Below are positions 36,222 through 44,676 of a stretch of 64,000 nucleotides of DNA, piece after piece. Position 1 is the first letter of the stretch; the number at the start of each line of letters is the position of its first letter. The notes beneath the pieces were generated by a model. That model had not been told where the DNA came from and did no database searches. It saw nothing but the letters and a program-made list of their open reading frames with translations. This stretch comes from an uncultured Flammeovirgaceae bacterium (GTDB taxonomy: Bacteria > Bacteroidota > Bacteroidia > Cytophagales > Cyclobacteriaceae), in contig CAKZYA010000048.1 in NCBI GenBank assembly GCA_937883755.1, forward strand, positions 1 through 64,000, given 5' to 3'. The translations under genes and the position numbers were made by a program.

Positions 36222-36397
36222 GTTGTAAAAGTACTAATTATGCAAATAAGTTGCATTAATACCAGCAGCTAGTACACAATTAAGCTGATTTTTGTTTTCT
36301 GGCGAGGCATTTTTAGAAAAATTCTGAATAAGCTAGTGAGGAGAACAAGCTAAAATTGGGATCAGTTGCTACATCAGGTTTGAAGATAGAACCACCA

Positions 36398-36616
36398 ATG
36401 ATCCGATTGAGAAAAATCCTTTCTGCTCTACCTGCCCTAGTGGTGTTTTTGCTGATAAGTGCGGCTTTGCTGGAAATTGCCTGCATTTATGGGATGGTTC
36501 GAGCTGGAATGGGAGGAGCTACCGGAGATGTCAGTATTTATCTCCTAATCATCATAGTACTAGGAGCACTAATTGCCCTGGGGCTTACGGTGGGTAATCA
36601 TCTGGTCAAACCTTGA
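36398..36616 (+). CDS. Small two-helix membrane protein
   Basis: A 72-residue protein with two predicted membrane helices (ALPALVVFLLISAALLEIACIYG and VSIYLLIIIVLGALIALGLTVG). The ORF-track start at 36356 is a TTG; ATG 36398 is better. It ends 26 bases before the ATG of the HiPIP-like gene and is probably in its operon. No family is recognised. Confidence 0.65.
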   Translation: MIRLRKILSALPALVVFLLISAALLEIACIYGMVRAGMGGATGDVSIYLLIIIVLGALIALGLTVGNHLVKP

Positions 36617-36642
36617 ATCTTGACAAGCAAAACCAATACGTT

Positions 36643-37077
36643 ATGAAAGTGAAAAAGCAAACTCGCAAAGAATTTTTGAATGATGTAAGCAAGCTAGGAG
36701 CAGCTACATTAGTAGGGGCTACTTGGCTTAGTGCCTGCTCCAGCCCCTCTGGGCAGTCCGAATCAAGTAGTGCTGAAGCAGTATCAGCGCCACCTACTGA
36801 ACCAGAGCCTGCTGCGGAAGAGGAGCCAGCTCCTACTCAGTTGGCGGCTGATGCCTGTGAAGATTTATCCGGTCTTACCGAACAGGAGCTAGCCATGCGT
36901 GAGCAATTAAAGTACGTAGCTCAAAGTGAAAAGGAAGGGCAAGTATGTACTAATTGTCGTTTTTGGCAAGCACCCGAGACTGAAGGAAGCTGCGGTGGTT
37001 GCCAACTCATCAAAGGGTCAATTCACCCGAACGGATGGTGCGCGTCGTGGGTAGCCATGCCGGCTGATGCTTCATAG
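36643..37077 (+). CDS. High-potential iron-sulfur protein (HiPIP), lipoprotein form
   Basis: A 144-residue protein. The N-terminus has RKEFLNDVSKLGAATLVGATWLSAC, a lipobox-like site that resembles a Tat substrate with a single Arg. A Pro/Glu/Ala linker follows, then a HiPIP domain: CTNCRFWQ, GSCGGC and the typical C-terminal NGWCASW, which together supply the four Cys for a 4Fe-4S cluster. HiPIPs carry electrons in the periplasm, usually between a cytochrome complex and a terminal acceptor. The ORF-track TTG start at 36613 is replaced by ATG 36643. Confidence 0.85.
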   Translation: MKVKKQTRKEFLNDVSKLGAATLVGATWLSACSSPSGQSESSSAEAVSAPPTEPEPAAEEEPAPTQLAADACEDLSGLTEQELAMREQLKYVAQSEKEGQVCTNCRFWQAPETEGSCGGCQLIKGSIHPNGWCASWVAMPADAS

Positions 37078-37091
37078 GCAATCCGAGCCGT

Positions 37092-37475
37092 TCACTGAAT
37101 CCTGATCGGTTTTTTATCATCGCCAATAGCCACCAGGGTAAACTGGCCACTAATAGCCTTTTCCCGTTCTTCGGAATACATCTGCTCAATGTAGATATCT
37201 ACCCGCACTTTCAGGCTGGTATTACCCACATGAATGACAGTGCCAACCAGTTCGATGATGGTACCAGCCGGAATTGATTGGGTAAAGTTGATTTCATCAC
37301 TACTGACAGTAACTATACGTTGCCGACTATAGCGAGTAGCCGTTATGAAGGCTACTTCATCCATGAGTTGCATGGCTGTTCCACCAAACAGCGTATCGTA
37401 GTGATTAGTCGTGTTCGGAAATACTGCTTTAAAGATACGGGTTTCAGATTGTCGGATGCGTTCCTCCTGGCTCAT
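37092..37475 (-). CDS. Acyl-CoA thioesterase, hotdog fold
   Basis: A 127-residue hotdog-fold thioesterase of the YciA/acyl-CoA hydrolase type. It has RIFKAVFPNTTNHYDTLFGGTAMQLMDEVAF, where Asn and Asp shape the active site, and DEINFTQSIPAGTIIELVG. The ORF-track extension is removed because ATG 37475 overlaps the stop of the upstream PAS gene by 4 bases. The two are thus translationally coupled, which is an odd pairing for a housekeeping thioesterase. Confidence 0.85.
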   Translation of the reverse strand: MSQEERIRQSETRIFKAVFPNTTNHYDTLFGGTAMQLMDEVAFITATRYSRQRIVTVSSDEINFTQSIPAGTIIELVGTVIHVGNTSLKVRVDIYIEQMYSEEREKAISGQFTLVAIGDDKKPIRIQ

Positions 37476-37951
37476 GTTACTTCTTTTTCTAGCGCTAAGA
37501 AGTGTTGTAAAGCGCCGCTCGAGTCTTTCATTGGAAAAACATTCAGTTGGCATAAGTACGACTCGCCGTTACGACGGTAGTTGACAATAACCTCCTGAAA
37601 AGGCTCGGTGGCTTTTAGTTTGGCGCGAATGCGAGCTCGAGTGTCGTTTGAGGTAGATTCGCCCTGAAACATAGCTGGCCTTTGGTGGATGACTGCCGAA
37701 GCTGGATAACCTGTCATGCTAGTAAACCCCTCATTTACCCACTGAATGACCTGATATTGATCGGTTAGTACTAGAGCTTCGTAAGGTTGTTCTAGTACTG
37801 AGGCCAGGTTTACTTTCCAACGATAGGTGCGCTGGAATTGGCCTAGAGTATTCCAGTCAGTAGACGAAAATGATTGGGAGGGCCAGGCCCGATACCAAAA
37901 ACATGCATCAGCACAGTGAATAGGAAATTGAACAAAAGGAGATTTTTTCAT
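37472..37951 (-). CDS. LOV-like PAS protein lacking the photoactive Cys
   Basis: A 159-residue single-domain PAS protein. From residue 55 it follows the LOV layout: VLTDQYQVIQWVNEGFTSMTGYPASAVIHQ, RPAMFQGESTSNDTRARIR, VIVNYRRNGESYLCQLNVFPMKDSSG. In true LOV sensors the equivalent of RPAMFQG is GRNCRFLQG, with the flavin-adduct Cys. Here Ala takes its place, so a photocycle of the usual kind is not possible, although flavin or another ligand may still bind. There is no output domain. It overlaps the thioesterase gene by 4 bases. Confidence 0.75.
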   Translation of the reverse strand: MKKSPFVQFPIHCADACFWYRAWPSQSFSSTDWNTLGQFQRTYRWKVNLASVLEQPYEALVLTDQYQVIQWVNEGFTSMTGYPASAVIHQRPAMFQGESTSNDTRARIRAKLKATEPFQEVIVNYRRNGESYLCQLNVFPMKDSSGALQHFLALEKEVT

Positions 37952-37979
37952 AATCGTATTCTTGAAATGATAGGAATAA

Positions 37980-38003
37980 GCCCGGTCAATTTAATGACCG
38001 GGC
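37980..38003 (-). terminator. Strong hairpin downstream of metE
   Basis: A perfect 9-bp stem GCCCGGTCA/TGACCGGGC with a 6-base AT loop lies 8 bases past the metE stop. On the metE strand TTATTCC follows it, a weak T-tract. It separates metE from the PAS/thioesterase pair. Confidence 0.65.
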
Positions 38004-38010
38004 ATAATTA

Positions 38011-40341
38011 TTAAGCGAGCTCACCTACTGACTGACGTAGTTGTCGGGCTGCCGCAACCATCGCTTCCAGCGCAGGCTTAGTTTCTTCCCAACCTCTGGT
38101 CTTCAAGCCACAATCGGGATTTACCCATAACTGACTGGCCGGTAATACCGCTTGGGCTTTTTCTAATAGCTGTACCATTTCTACTTCGGAAGGTACGCGC
38201 GGCGAATGGATGTCGTACACCCCCGGCCCAATATCATTGGGGTACTGAAAGTCAGCGAAGGCATCGAGTAAATCCATCTGTGAGCGCGAGCATTCAATGG
38301 TAATTACATCGGCATCTAGGGCGGCAATACTTTCAATAATATCGTTGAATTCTGAGTAGCACATATGCGTGTGCACCTGAGTTTCATCACGTATACCGCT
38401 AGTCGCCAGCCGAAACGCTCGTACTGCCCAGGTTAGGTAATTCGCCCAGTCAGATTTTCGTGGGGGCAAACCTTCTCGTAGGGCTGGTTCATCTACCTGA
38501 ATCACGCGGATGTTCGCGTTTTCCAAATCAATCACCTCGTCGCGAATAGCCAGAGCAATCTGAGCACAGGTATCGGCTCGGGGTTGGTCATCCCGCACAA
38601 AAGACCACTGTAAGATCGTCACGGGTCCAGTCAGCATTCCTTTCACCGGACGATCAGTCAGCGATTGAGCATAGGCGGTCCAGTCTACCGTCATAGAGGT
38701 AGGGCGCGACACATCGCCATAGATAATAGGCGGCTTTACGCAGCGGGAGCCGTAGCTCTGCACCCAACCCTGCTTGGTAAAAGCAAAGCCTTCCAGTTGC
38801 TCGCCGAAATACTCTACCATATCATTACGCTCAAACTCCCCGTGTACTAACACATCCAAACCAACTTCTTCCTGCCAGCGAATAGCTTGCTCCGTTTCCT
38901 GACGAAGGAAACTGTGATATTTTTCCCGCGTGAGTTCTCCCTTTTTAAATTTGGCTCGTTGCTGTCGAACTTCCTCCGTTTGGGGGAATGAGCCAATGGT
39001 AGTAGTTGGAAACTGAGGTAAATCAAGGCTTTGCTGTTGCACTTTTCGGGTGGCAAATGATGAAGAACGTCGCGTGTCTGATTCGGTGACGGCTTGTACC
39101 CGACTTTGCACTTCAGGGCGGTTAATCAGCACCGATTCCCGACGAGCTTGTATGGCCTGCTGGTTTTCGGAGTACTTCGGCTGCTGAGTGGGATCATCTG
39201 CCTGAGCCAACTGACTAAGATCGGCTATTTCTCGGAGCTTCTGCTTGGCAAAAGCCAGCCAAGGACGGATAGGAGTAATCCGTGATGTTTCGTCTTCTTG
39301 TTCCAGATCGCCAGGTATGTGCAGCAGTGAGCAAGAGGGGGCAATCATGACCCGCTCACTTCCAATACGGTCAGTAGTCTTATGAATGAAGTGCAAGGAT
39401 TGTTGGTAATCATTCTTCCAAATATTTCTACCGTCTACAACTCCTAGCGATAAAGAGGTTTCCTCTGATAGTTTACCCGACTCGAGTATATCATCCAATT
39501 GCGAGGGGCAACGTACTAAATCAAGGTGTAGCATATGCACGGGTAGCGACAGGGCAGTCGTTAGGTTATCACCGTAGCAGTCAAAGTAATTAGCCAGAAT
39601 AATCTTCAACTGCGGAAATCGCTCCCGAAAGCCCCAATAAGCGGTTTGCAAGGCTGCTTGTTCTTGGTCGGATAAATCCGTAGCTAAGCAAGGTTCATCC
39701 AATTGGACGTAGGTTGCGCCCGCTTCCACTAACAATTTTAGAATCTCATGATATACTGGCAATAAACGGTCGAGGAGTTCTATCCGGTGAAAACTATCTT
39801 CTTTTTCCTTACCTAACCATAAGTACGTGACCGGGCCGATGATCACTGGCTTAGTAATCATTCCCAGCTTCTTCGCTTCTTCAAATTCGTCCAGAATTTT
39901 GGTAGAAGTTAAATGAAACGTCTGATCTTGCTGAAATTCCGGAACAATGTAATGATAGTTCGTATCAAACCACTTGGTCATCTCTATCGCAGTAATGTCG
40001 AGACCATCTTGCTGGTAGCCCCGCGCCATCGCGAAGTATAAATCCAGGTCAGAAACTTTAGGATTGACCTGAAGTGGGGCGTATCGGTCGGGGATAGCCC
40101 CTACCGTTAGGCTCATGTCCAGCACTTGGTCGTAGAATGAGAAGTCGTTGCTAGGAATCAGGTCAATACCTGCGTCTTGTTGAAGTTGCCAATGCTGCTG
40201 ACGAAGATCGCGAGCGGTGCTCTGGAGTTCGTCATTAGTAATTTTGCCTACCCAGCTAGGTGTTGCCCAGTATCGTTCGCAGGCGCGTTTGAGTTGACGG
40301 TGACTGCCCATACGGGGGTAGCCCAAATTGTGCGTTTTCAT
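38011..40341 (-). CDS. metE: Cobalamin-independent methionine synthase
   Basis: A 776-residue enzyme that methylates homocysteine from 5-methyl-tetrahydrofolate-triglutamate without B12. It has the N-terminal HNLGYPRMGSHRQLKRA, TTIGSFPQTEEVRQQRA at the start of the second barrel, and zinc ligands in HTHMCYSEF and NPDCGLKTRGW. ATG 40341 gives the family N-terminus. An in-frame ATG at 40371 has a well-placed AGGAG in front of it, but that stretch lies in a hairpin (see separate entry). A cobalamin riboswitch lies upstream, so the gene should be off when B12 is available and a MetH elsewhere can work. Confidence 0.95.
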   Translation of the reverse strand: MKTHNLGYPRMGSHRQLKRACERYWATPSWVGKITNDELQSTARDLRQQHWQLQQDAGIDLIPSNDFSFYDQVLDMSLTVGAIPDRYAPLQVNPKVSDLDLYFAMARGYQQDGLDITAIEMTKWFDTNYHYIVPEFQQDQTFHLTSTKILDEFEEAKKLGMITKPVIIGPVTYLWLGKEKEDSFHRIELLDRLLPVYHEILKLLVEAGATYVQLDEPCLATDLSDQEQAALQTAYWGFRERFPQLKIILANYFDCYGDNLTTALSLPVHMLHLDLVRCPSQLDDILESGKLSEETSLSLGVVDGRNIWKNDYQQSLHFIHKTTDRIGSERVMIAPSCSLLHIPGDLEQEDETSRITPIRPWLAFAKQKLREIADLSQLAQADDPTQQPKYSENQQAIQARRESVLINRPEVQSRVQAVTESDTRRSSSFATRKVQQQSLDLPQFPTTTIGSFPQTEEVRQQRAKFKKGELTREKYHSFLRQETEQAIRWQEEVGLDVLVHGEFERNDMVEYFGEQLEGFAFTKQGWVQSYGSRCVKPPIIYGDVSRPTSMTVDWTAYAQSLTDRPVKGMLTGPVTILQWSFVRDDQPRADTCAQIALAIRDEVIDLENANIRVIQVDEPALREGLPPRKSDWANYLTWAVRAFRLATSGIRDETQVHTHMCYSEFNDIIESIAALDADVITIECSRSQMDLLDAFADFQYPNDIGPGVYDIHSPRVPSEVEMVQLLEKAQAVLPASQLWVNPDCGLKTRGWEETKPALEAMVAAARQLRQSVGELA

Positions 40342-40386
40342 GCTAAAGCTTTTAAGAAATAAAACATTCATTAAAAGCTCCTTAGC
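40342..40386 (-). promoter_or_regulatory. Hairpin covering the Shine-Dalgarno site of metE
   Basis: On the metE strand, GCTAA-GG-AGCTTTT (40386-40373) pairs with AAAAGCTTTAGC (40353-40342) over 12 base pairs with a two-base GG bulge. The AGGAG ribosome site lies inside the 5' arm, ATG 40371 lies in the loop, and the second ATG 40341 follows directly after the 3' arm. This is a good candidate for a translational switch joined to the riboswitch upstream. Confidence 0.6.
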
Positions 40387-40562
40387 TCAACTTCACCGGG
40401 CTTCAAAAGTGGTCAGTAGACAGCCAGACCAATGAAGAAAATTAGGCATATCTCGCCTATGCAGCATTCCGCTGGAGGGTGTGGTTGGCTGATCTTGACG
40501 AAGCTTCGTGGACGCGAAAGCCCGGTCAAATTCCTTTCCGGCACCAAGCCGGGGTTAGGAAC

Positions 40563-40760
40563 GATAGCGGCAGGTCTCCTGGCTGCATCCGACCTCGCTT
40601 CGCCTTCTCATCCACCTTAGGTGGACAATGGCATCATGAAGCTAGTATAACTATCTACTCGTAGTTGAGCAGATCGGACTCACAGTTGCGCGTCAGCTCG
40701 CGATTTACACGCGATTCCCTATTATCCTCGCCTTTCGTTGAGGGCCGTCATCGTTTTGAT
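40563..40760 (-). ncRNA. Cobalamin riboswitch
   Basis: On the minus strand the conserved parts appear in order: AATAGGGAATCGCGTGTAAATCGC, GCGCAACTGTGAGTCCG, then TGCCATTGTCCACCTAAGGTGGA...GAGAAGGC, and finally the B12 box AGCCAGGAGACCTGCC (40569-40584). These match the AdoCbl/cobalamin riboswitch core. It starts about 420 bases before metE and is separated from it by a leader of about 180 bases that may be the expression platform. In that leader TAGGC-GAGATAT-GCCTA-ATTTTCTT (40434-40459) could be a weak terminator, and CCGGC-TTGGT-GCCGG (near 40540) another hairpin. Confidence 0.93.
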
Positions 40761-40836
40761 AAAGAAATTAAGTAAAGAACTTGTTACCTGTGAAGGTAAA
40801 GGATAAAAGACAATTAGAAAACTAATGAGAGATAAT

Positions 40837-42060
40837 TTAGACTTTATACTTCTTTACTAACGTAGCATCGGGATCCATACCCAGTCCTGGTTCGCTTGGC
40901 GCGGTAATGTGCCCATTTTTAATAGGAAATGCAGTAAGAGCTGGGTTGAAGTCACGGGCTTTGGCTGGGTAAGTTTCCAAAATCAGTGCATTAGAAATAG
41001 AGGCCACGGCATGAACATTCATATGAGAAAAACCGTGAGGAGCCACGGGTACGTGGTAAGCCGAGCAAAGTGCTGCGATCTTTCGCATCTCAGTTAAACC
41101 GCCTCCTTTGATGGTATCTATATTTACGATGTCGCAGGAGTGATTTTCCACTAAATCGCGGGCACCCCAGCGAGTATACTCATTTTCTCCGGCTACCACC
41201 GGAATGTCGAGAGCTTCCCGCACTTCTGCGTTGCCCCGCCAGTCGTCAGGAGCTACGGGTTCCTCAAACCAGTATAAGTCCAGGTCTTCCACCATACGTC
41301 CGTAGCGAATAGCTTCGTAAGCGGAAGCGTAGCCATTGTTAGCGTCTACCATCACCCGGGCACTGCTGCCTAGAGCCTTCGCCACTGCGCGGGTTCGTTC
41401 GGCATCAGCTTTGGCATCCAGGTAGCCAATTTTCATCTTAACTACTGGGTATCCTTCCGCTACGTAGCTTTCCATCTCCTTCACTAGCTCGGGGATGCCC
41501 TTATCTTCAGCATAATACCCACCCGCTGCGTATACCGGAATTTGCTCCCGAAAGGTGCCCAACACTTTGTGTACAGGTAACCCAAGTGCTTTTCCCACAA
41601 TATCCCATACGCAAAGGTCAACGCTACCAATGGCGTGAATCTCTTTGCCTTTGGCTACTGGCTTACGGTTGTCAAAAAACATGTGGTGCCACACCTGCTC
41701 GGTATTCATCAGGTTTAGCCCCTTAATTTTCTTTACGAAACTTAGTACATCTTTATCAGACCCCTTGGTAACCGCGTAGCCCGTAATTCCTTCGTTAGTG
41801 GTAATCTTTAGAAACGTAGTGGAAGGATAGTCGCCCCCCGATTCTTTGATGGCATTCCAGGTGCGAGGGGTTTTTTTATCAAATTTTAGACGAATGATTT
41901 CGGCATCCTCAATCTTGATAAACTGTAATGCATCCCGAACAGAAGGTTGTTGACTAGGATCGGTAGATTGTAGCCATCGTTGTCCAGCTAGGGCTGGAGC
42001 AGTAGCTAGGGCTGTTACTCCGGTGGTTGCGGTTTTAATAAAGTTGCGTCGTGCTTTCAT
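40837..42060 (-). CDS. Mandelate racemase/muconate lactonizing enzyme (enolase superfamily)
   Basis: A 407-residue sugar-acid dehydratase or racemase candidate. The N-terminus MKARRNFIKTATTGVTALATAPALAG is a Tat-like signal, so it is probably exported. The barrel shows the K-x-K base in VVKMKIG, metal ligands in MVDANNGY, WFEEP and VAGENEY, and a second base in APHGFSHMN. These fit the mandelate racemase subgroup, not a simple cycloisomerase. The ORF-track start is moved to ATG 42060. Substrate unknown; no sugar transporter is adjacent. Confidence 0.88.
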   Translation of the reverse strand: MKARRNFIKTATTGVTALATAPALAGQRWLQSTDPSQQPSVRDALQFIKIEDAEIIRLKFDKKTPRTWNAIKESGGDYPSTTFLKITTNEGITGYAVTKGSDKDVLSFVKKIKGLNLMNTEQVWHHMFFDNRKPVAKGKEIHAIGSVDLCVWDIVGKALGLPVHKVLGTFREQIPVYAAGGYYAEDKGIPELVKEMESYVAEGYPVVKMKIGYLDAKADAERTRAVAKALGSSARVMVDANNGYASAYEAIRYGRMVEDLDLYWFEEPVAPDDWRGNAEVREALDIPVVAGENEYTRWGARDLVENHSCDIVNIDTIKGGGLTEMRKIAALCSAYHVPVAPHGFSHMNVHAVASISNALILETYPAKARDFNPALTAFPIKNGHITAPSEPGLGMDPDATLVKKYKV

Positions 42061-42113
42061 GGTGGTAAGGTGCAAATATTCAGTGTCAATTTACAAAAAA
42101 TAACGGCTACTGA

Positions 42114-42545
42114 TTGCAGTTCTTCCTGTTGGCTACTACCTTCACAAATAATTTGAAGCGTTGGTTATCTCATATCGCCCTGTTACTTTTTGCTGTGATG
42201 AGCCTGAATATTCTGGCGATTCCTCTGACGTATCTGGATTTCACACTACGGCAAGATTACTACGCTAATGTGCTCTGCGAAAATAAAGATCAGCCGATTG
42301 CCATTTGTGGTGGACGTTGTTTTGTAGATAAGCAAGTAGCTGCGTTGCAGATAGTTACTCAACCCGTTTCTGATCCGGCACCGGCTGCCCCAACTTTAGA
42401 AATTGACTTATCACTTTACGTAGTAACCGAACGGTTACATTTTATTCCGAATGATCATCTGGCTATGTCGGTTGGTTATTCGGATGCCAGTCTCTCATTT
42501 CCTTCTGACTATCCCACGTCAGTTTTTCATCCGCCCCAAGTATAA
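42114..42545 (+). CDS. Small Cys-containing membrane-associated protein at the head of the copper cluster
   Basis: A protein of up to 143 residues with one N-terminal membrane segment (ALLLFAVMSLNILAIPLTYLDF) and VLCENKDQPIAICGGRCFVDKQ. The LCENK...C.GxC pattern recalls a family of short proteins found near copper and TonB genes in Bacteroidota, a link I make from memory. The frame starts at TTG 42114 and no ATG precedes the membrane segment, so the exact start is uncertain. It lies before an MbnP/MbnH pair. A 215-base gap without other features follows. Confidence 0.6.
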   Translation: MQFFLLATTFTNNLKRWLSHIALLLFAVMSLNILAIPLTYLDFTLRQDYYANVLCENKDQPIAICGGRCFVDKQVAALQIVTQPVSDPAPAAPTLEIDLSLYVVTERLHFIPNDHLAMSVGYSDASLSFPSDYPTSVFHPPQV

Positions 42546-42760
42546 GCCTCTTTTTTCTTGTTTTCTGGTAAGCTATTTCAATGGGTTCATTTGAAAATGA
42601 AGGTGTTGTCTCTCTGTCTGTAGGCTAGTAGCTTCACTTATAGTCCTTGTATAGCAGGAAAGCAATACCCCATTACTATTTTCTTATTAATCAGCTTTAC
42701 TGCCTTATCTAAGACTTTGATAATGAGTGTGGTAAAGCGGCTTATACTTAATTCATTATC

Positions 42761-43615
42761 ATGAAACGATATTCATATTTTATTATCAGTTTATTAGTTA
42801 TTATTCTATTTTCTGCTTGTGAGGAAGATGAAGGGGGAACGGCTCCGACGGTATCCGGAGCACTCTCCATTGAATTTGATAACTACGTAGGCACTCAACC
42901 TATGCAGCTTGACCCAGAGGGTTCTACTGACTACCGATATACTACCGGAGCCGGGCAGGAGTTTAACCTATCTACCTTCCGCTATTATATCAGCAACATT
43001 AAACTGGAGGGACCAGATGGTGCTAGCTTTGAGGACGAAATGAACGCTAGTGCCAACGCGGATGAAGTGCAAGGGTACTATCTGGTACAAGAAGGCGATC
43101 CGGATAGCTATTTTATTGACTTGGATGAGGTTCCAGTAGGTCAGTACAACAAGATGACCTTTACGCTGGGCATTGCTGAAGAGGGAGTACAAGAAGGGGC
43201 GGCCGGAGGAATTCTCGACCCGGCAGAAGGAGCCTGGTTCTGGACTTGGAACTCCGGGTACATTAGTTTGGGTATGGAAGGTACTGCGGCTGACTCACCT
43301 CAAGAACGAGTAGAACGAGACGGCTTAGTAACCGAAGCTAATACTTTTCAGCTACATGTAGGCGGCTGGAAAGAATTGGAAGGTAACGACAATATGGTCA
43401 ATAATATCCGTACTATCACCTTAGACTTTGGCGATGTGGTTACCGTAGGTCAGGACGTGAAGCCTAAAGTACACCTAGTATTCGATATGCTAAAGATATT
43501 GGATGGAGCAGCGATAGACTTTTCTCAAACATTCCAAGTACACGCTCCCCGAGCTGCGGTGCCGATGGCTGACGAAATTCCGGGTGCATTTACGGTAGAT
43601 CATGTGCATCAGTAA
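42761..43615 (+). CDS. MbnP-family copper-binding lipoprotein
   Basis: A 284-residue lipoprotein with lipobox LFSAC. The body has the MbnP pattern: LSIEFDNYVGTQPM, FNLSTFRYYISNIKL, the conserved Trp motif WFWTWNSGYI and late VKPKVHLVFDM. In methanobactin systems MbnP holds copper after MbnH converts a Trp to kynurenine; WxWNxGY contains candidate target Trp residues. The next gene encodes the MbnH-like partner and overlaps it by 14 bases, so the pair should work together in the periplasm. No methanobactin synthesis genes are seen. Confidence 0.85.
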   Translation: MKRYSYFIISLLVIILFSACEEDEGGTAPTVSGALSIEFDNYVGTQPMQLDPEGSTDYRYTTGAGQEFNLSTFRYYISNIKLEGPDGASFEDEMNASANADEVQGYYLVQEGDPDSYFIDLDEVPVGQYNKMTFTLGIAEEGVQEGAAGGILDPAEGAWFWTWNSGYISLGMEGTAADSPQERVERDGLVTEANTFQLHVGGWKELEGNDNMVNNIRTITLDFGDVVTVGQDVKPKVHLVFDMLKILDGAAIDFSQTFQVHAPRAAVPMADEIPGAFTVDHVHQ

Positions 43616-44669
43616 GTTGTTGCTCTCAGGCAAGCAAGCTGGTAGCGTTTTATTTGCTGCCAGCTTGCTACTGTTTTCTTGCCAGTCGGAAGGAGATGAA
43701 GGGTTGATGGATATAACGTATCGGTTTGAGAAACCAGCGAACTTTCCTGAACCTACCTACACCTTTGAGAATAATCCGGTTACGCCCGAAGGTTTTCGAC
43801 TGGGACGACGGTTGTTTTTTGATCCACTACTTTCTCGCGATGGTTCGGTTTCTTGTAGTAATTGCCACCAGCAAGGGTTGGCATTTGCTGACGGTCCTCA
43901 GCATCCGTTCAGCGTAGGGGTAGATAATCAACTAGGAATTCGGAATGCTCCGCCACTAGCAAATCTGGCATTTAAGCGGGAGTTTTTCTGGGATGGAGGG
44001 GTGACGCATCTGGATTTTGTGCCAACCAACGCTATCGAGAATGAATTGGAGATGGACGAGAGTTTGGCGAATGTGGTGGATAAATTGAATCAACATCCGG
44101 AGTATCCGGCATTGTTCAAGCAAGCGTTTGGGGTTGATACCATTACCTCACCCTACATGTTGCACGCCTTTTCCCAGTTTATGGTGATGATGATTTCGGC
44201 TAATTCCAAGTATGATAAATACGTTCGGAACGAAGGCGAAACACTAACTGATGAGGAACTGAAAGGAATGCGTTTGTTTGAGGAAAAATGCGGAGCTTGC
44301 CACAGTGGTGAGCTATTCTCCGACTTCAGTTTCCGCAACAATGGCATCAGTACCACCTTTAGCGACGAAGGCCGAGCCCGAATTACCGAACACCCGTCGG
44401 ATATAGGAAAGTTTCGCGTTCCTAGCTTGCGTAATATTGCCCGAACGGCTCCCTACATGCACAACGCCCGGCTTAAAACACTGGAAGAAGTGTTGGCACA
44501 TTATGCCAGCGGAGTACAAGAATCATCTACGTTAGACCCGCTACTTAACGATGGAGCCCAGCTCGGCATTCTGATGACTGATGAAGAACAAGCGCAGATT
44601 ATTACTTTTCTAGAAACACTTACCGATTACGAATTCATCGCTGACGAACGTTTTCAGAATACCCAATAA
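43602..44669 (+). CDS. MbnH-like di-heme cytochrome c peroxidase
   Basis: A 355-residue periplasmic or lipid-anchored protein (LLLFSCQSE) with two haem c sites, CSNCH and CGACH, each followed by MauG/peroxidase text. FRLGRRLFFDPLLSRDGSVSC comes before the first, and KFRVPSLRNIARTAPYMHNARLKTLEEVL after the second. The MbnH/MauG branch forms high-valent haem and oxidises a partner protein's Trp. Linkage to MbnP just upstream supports this over plain H2O2 detoxification. The ATG at 43602 overlaps the MbnP stop by 14 bases. Confidence 0.88.
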   Translation: MCISKLLLSGKQAGSVLFAASLLLFSCQSEGDEGLMDITYRFEKPANFPEPTYTFENNPVTPEGFRLGRRLFFDPLLSRDGSVSCSNCHQQGLAFADGPQHPFSVGVDNQLGIRNAPPLANLAFKREFFWDGGVTHLDFVPTNAIENELEMDESLANVVDKLNQHPEYPALFKQAFGVDTITSPYMLHAFSQFMVMMISANSKYDKYVRNEGETLTDEELKGMRLFEEKCGACHSGELFSDFSFRNNGISTTFSDEGRARITEHPSDIGKFRVPSLRNIARTAPYMHNARLKTLEEVLAHYASGVQESSTLDPLLNDGAQLGILMTDEEQAQIITFLETLTDYEFIADERFQNTQ

Positions 44670-44676
44670 CCCACTT

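Noticed and set aside
37472-37951. True blue-light LOV sensor
   Set aside because: The adduct-forming Cys is replaced by Ala in RPAMFQG.
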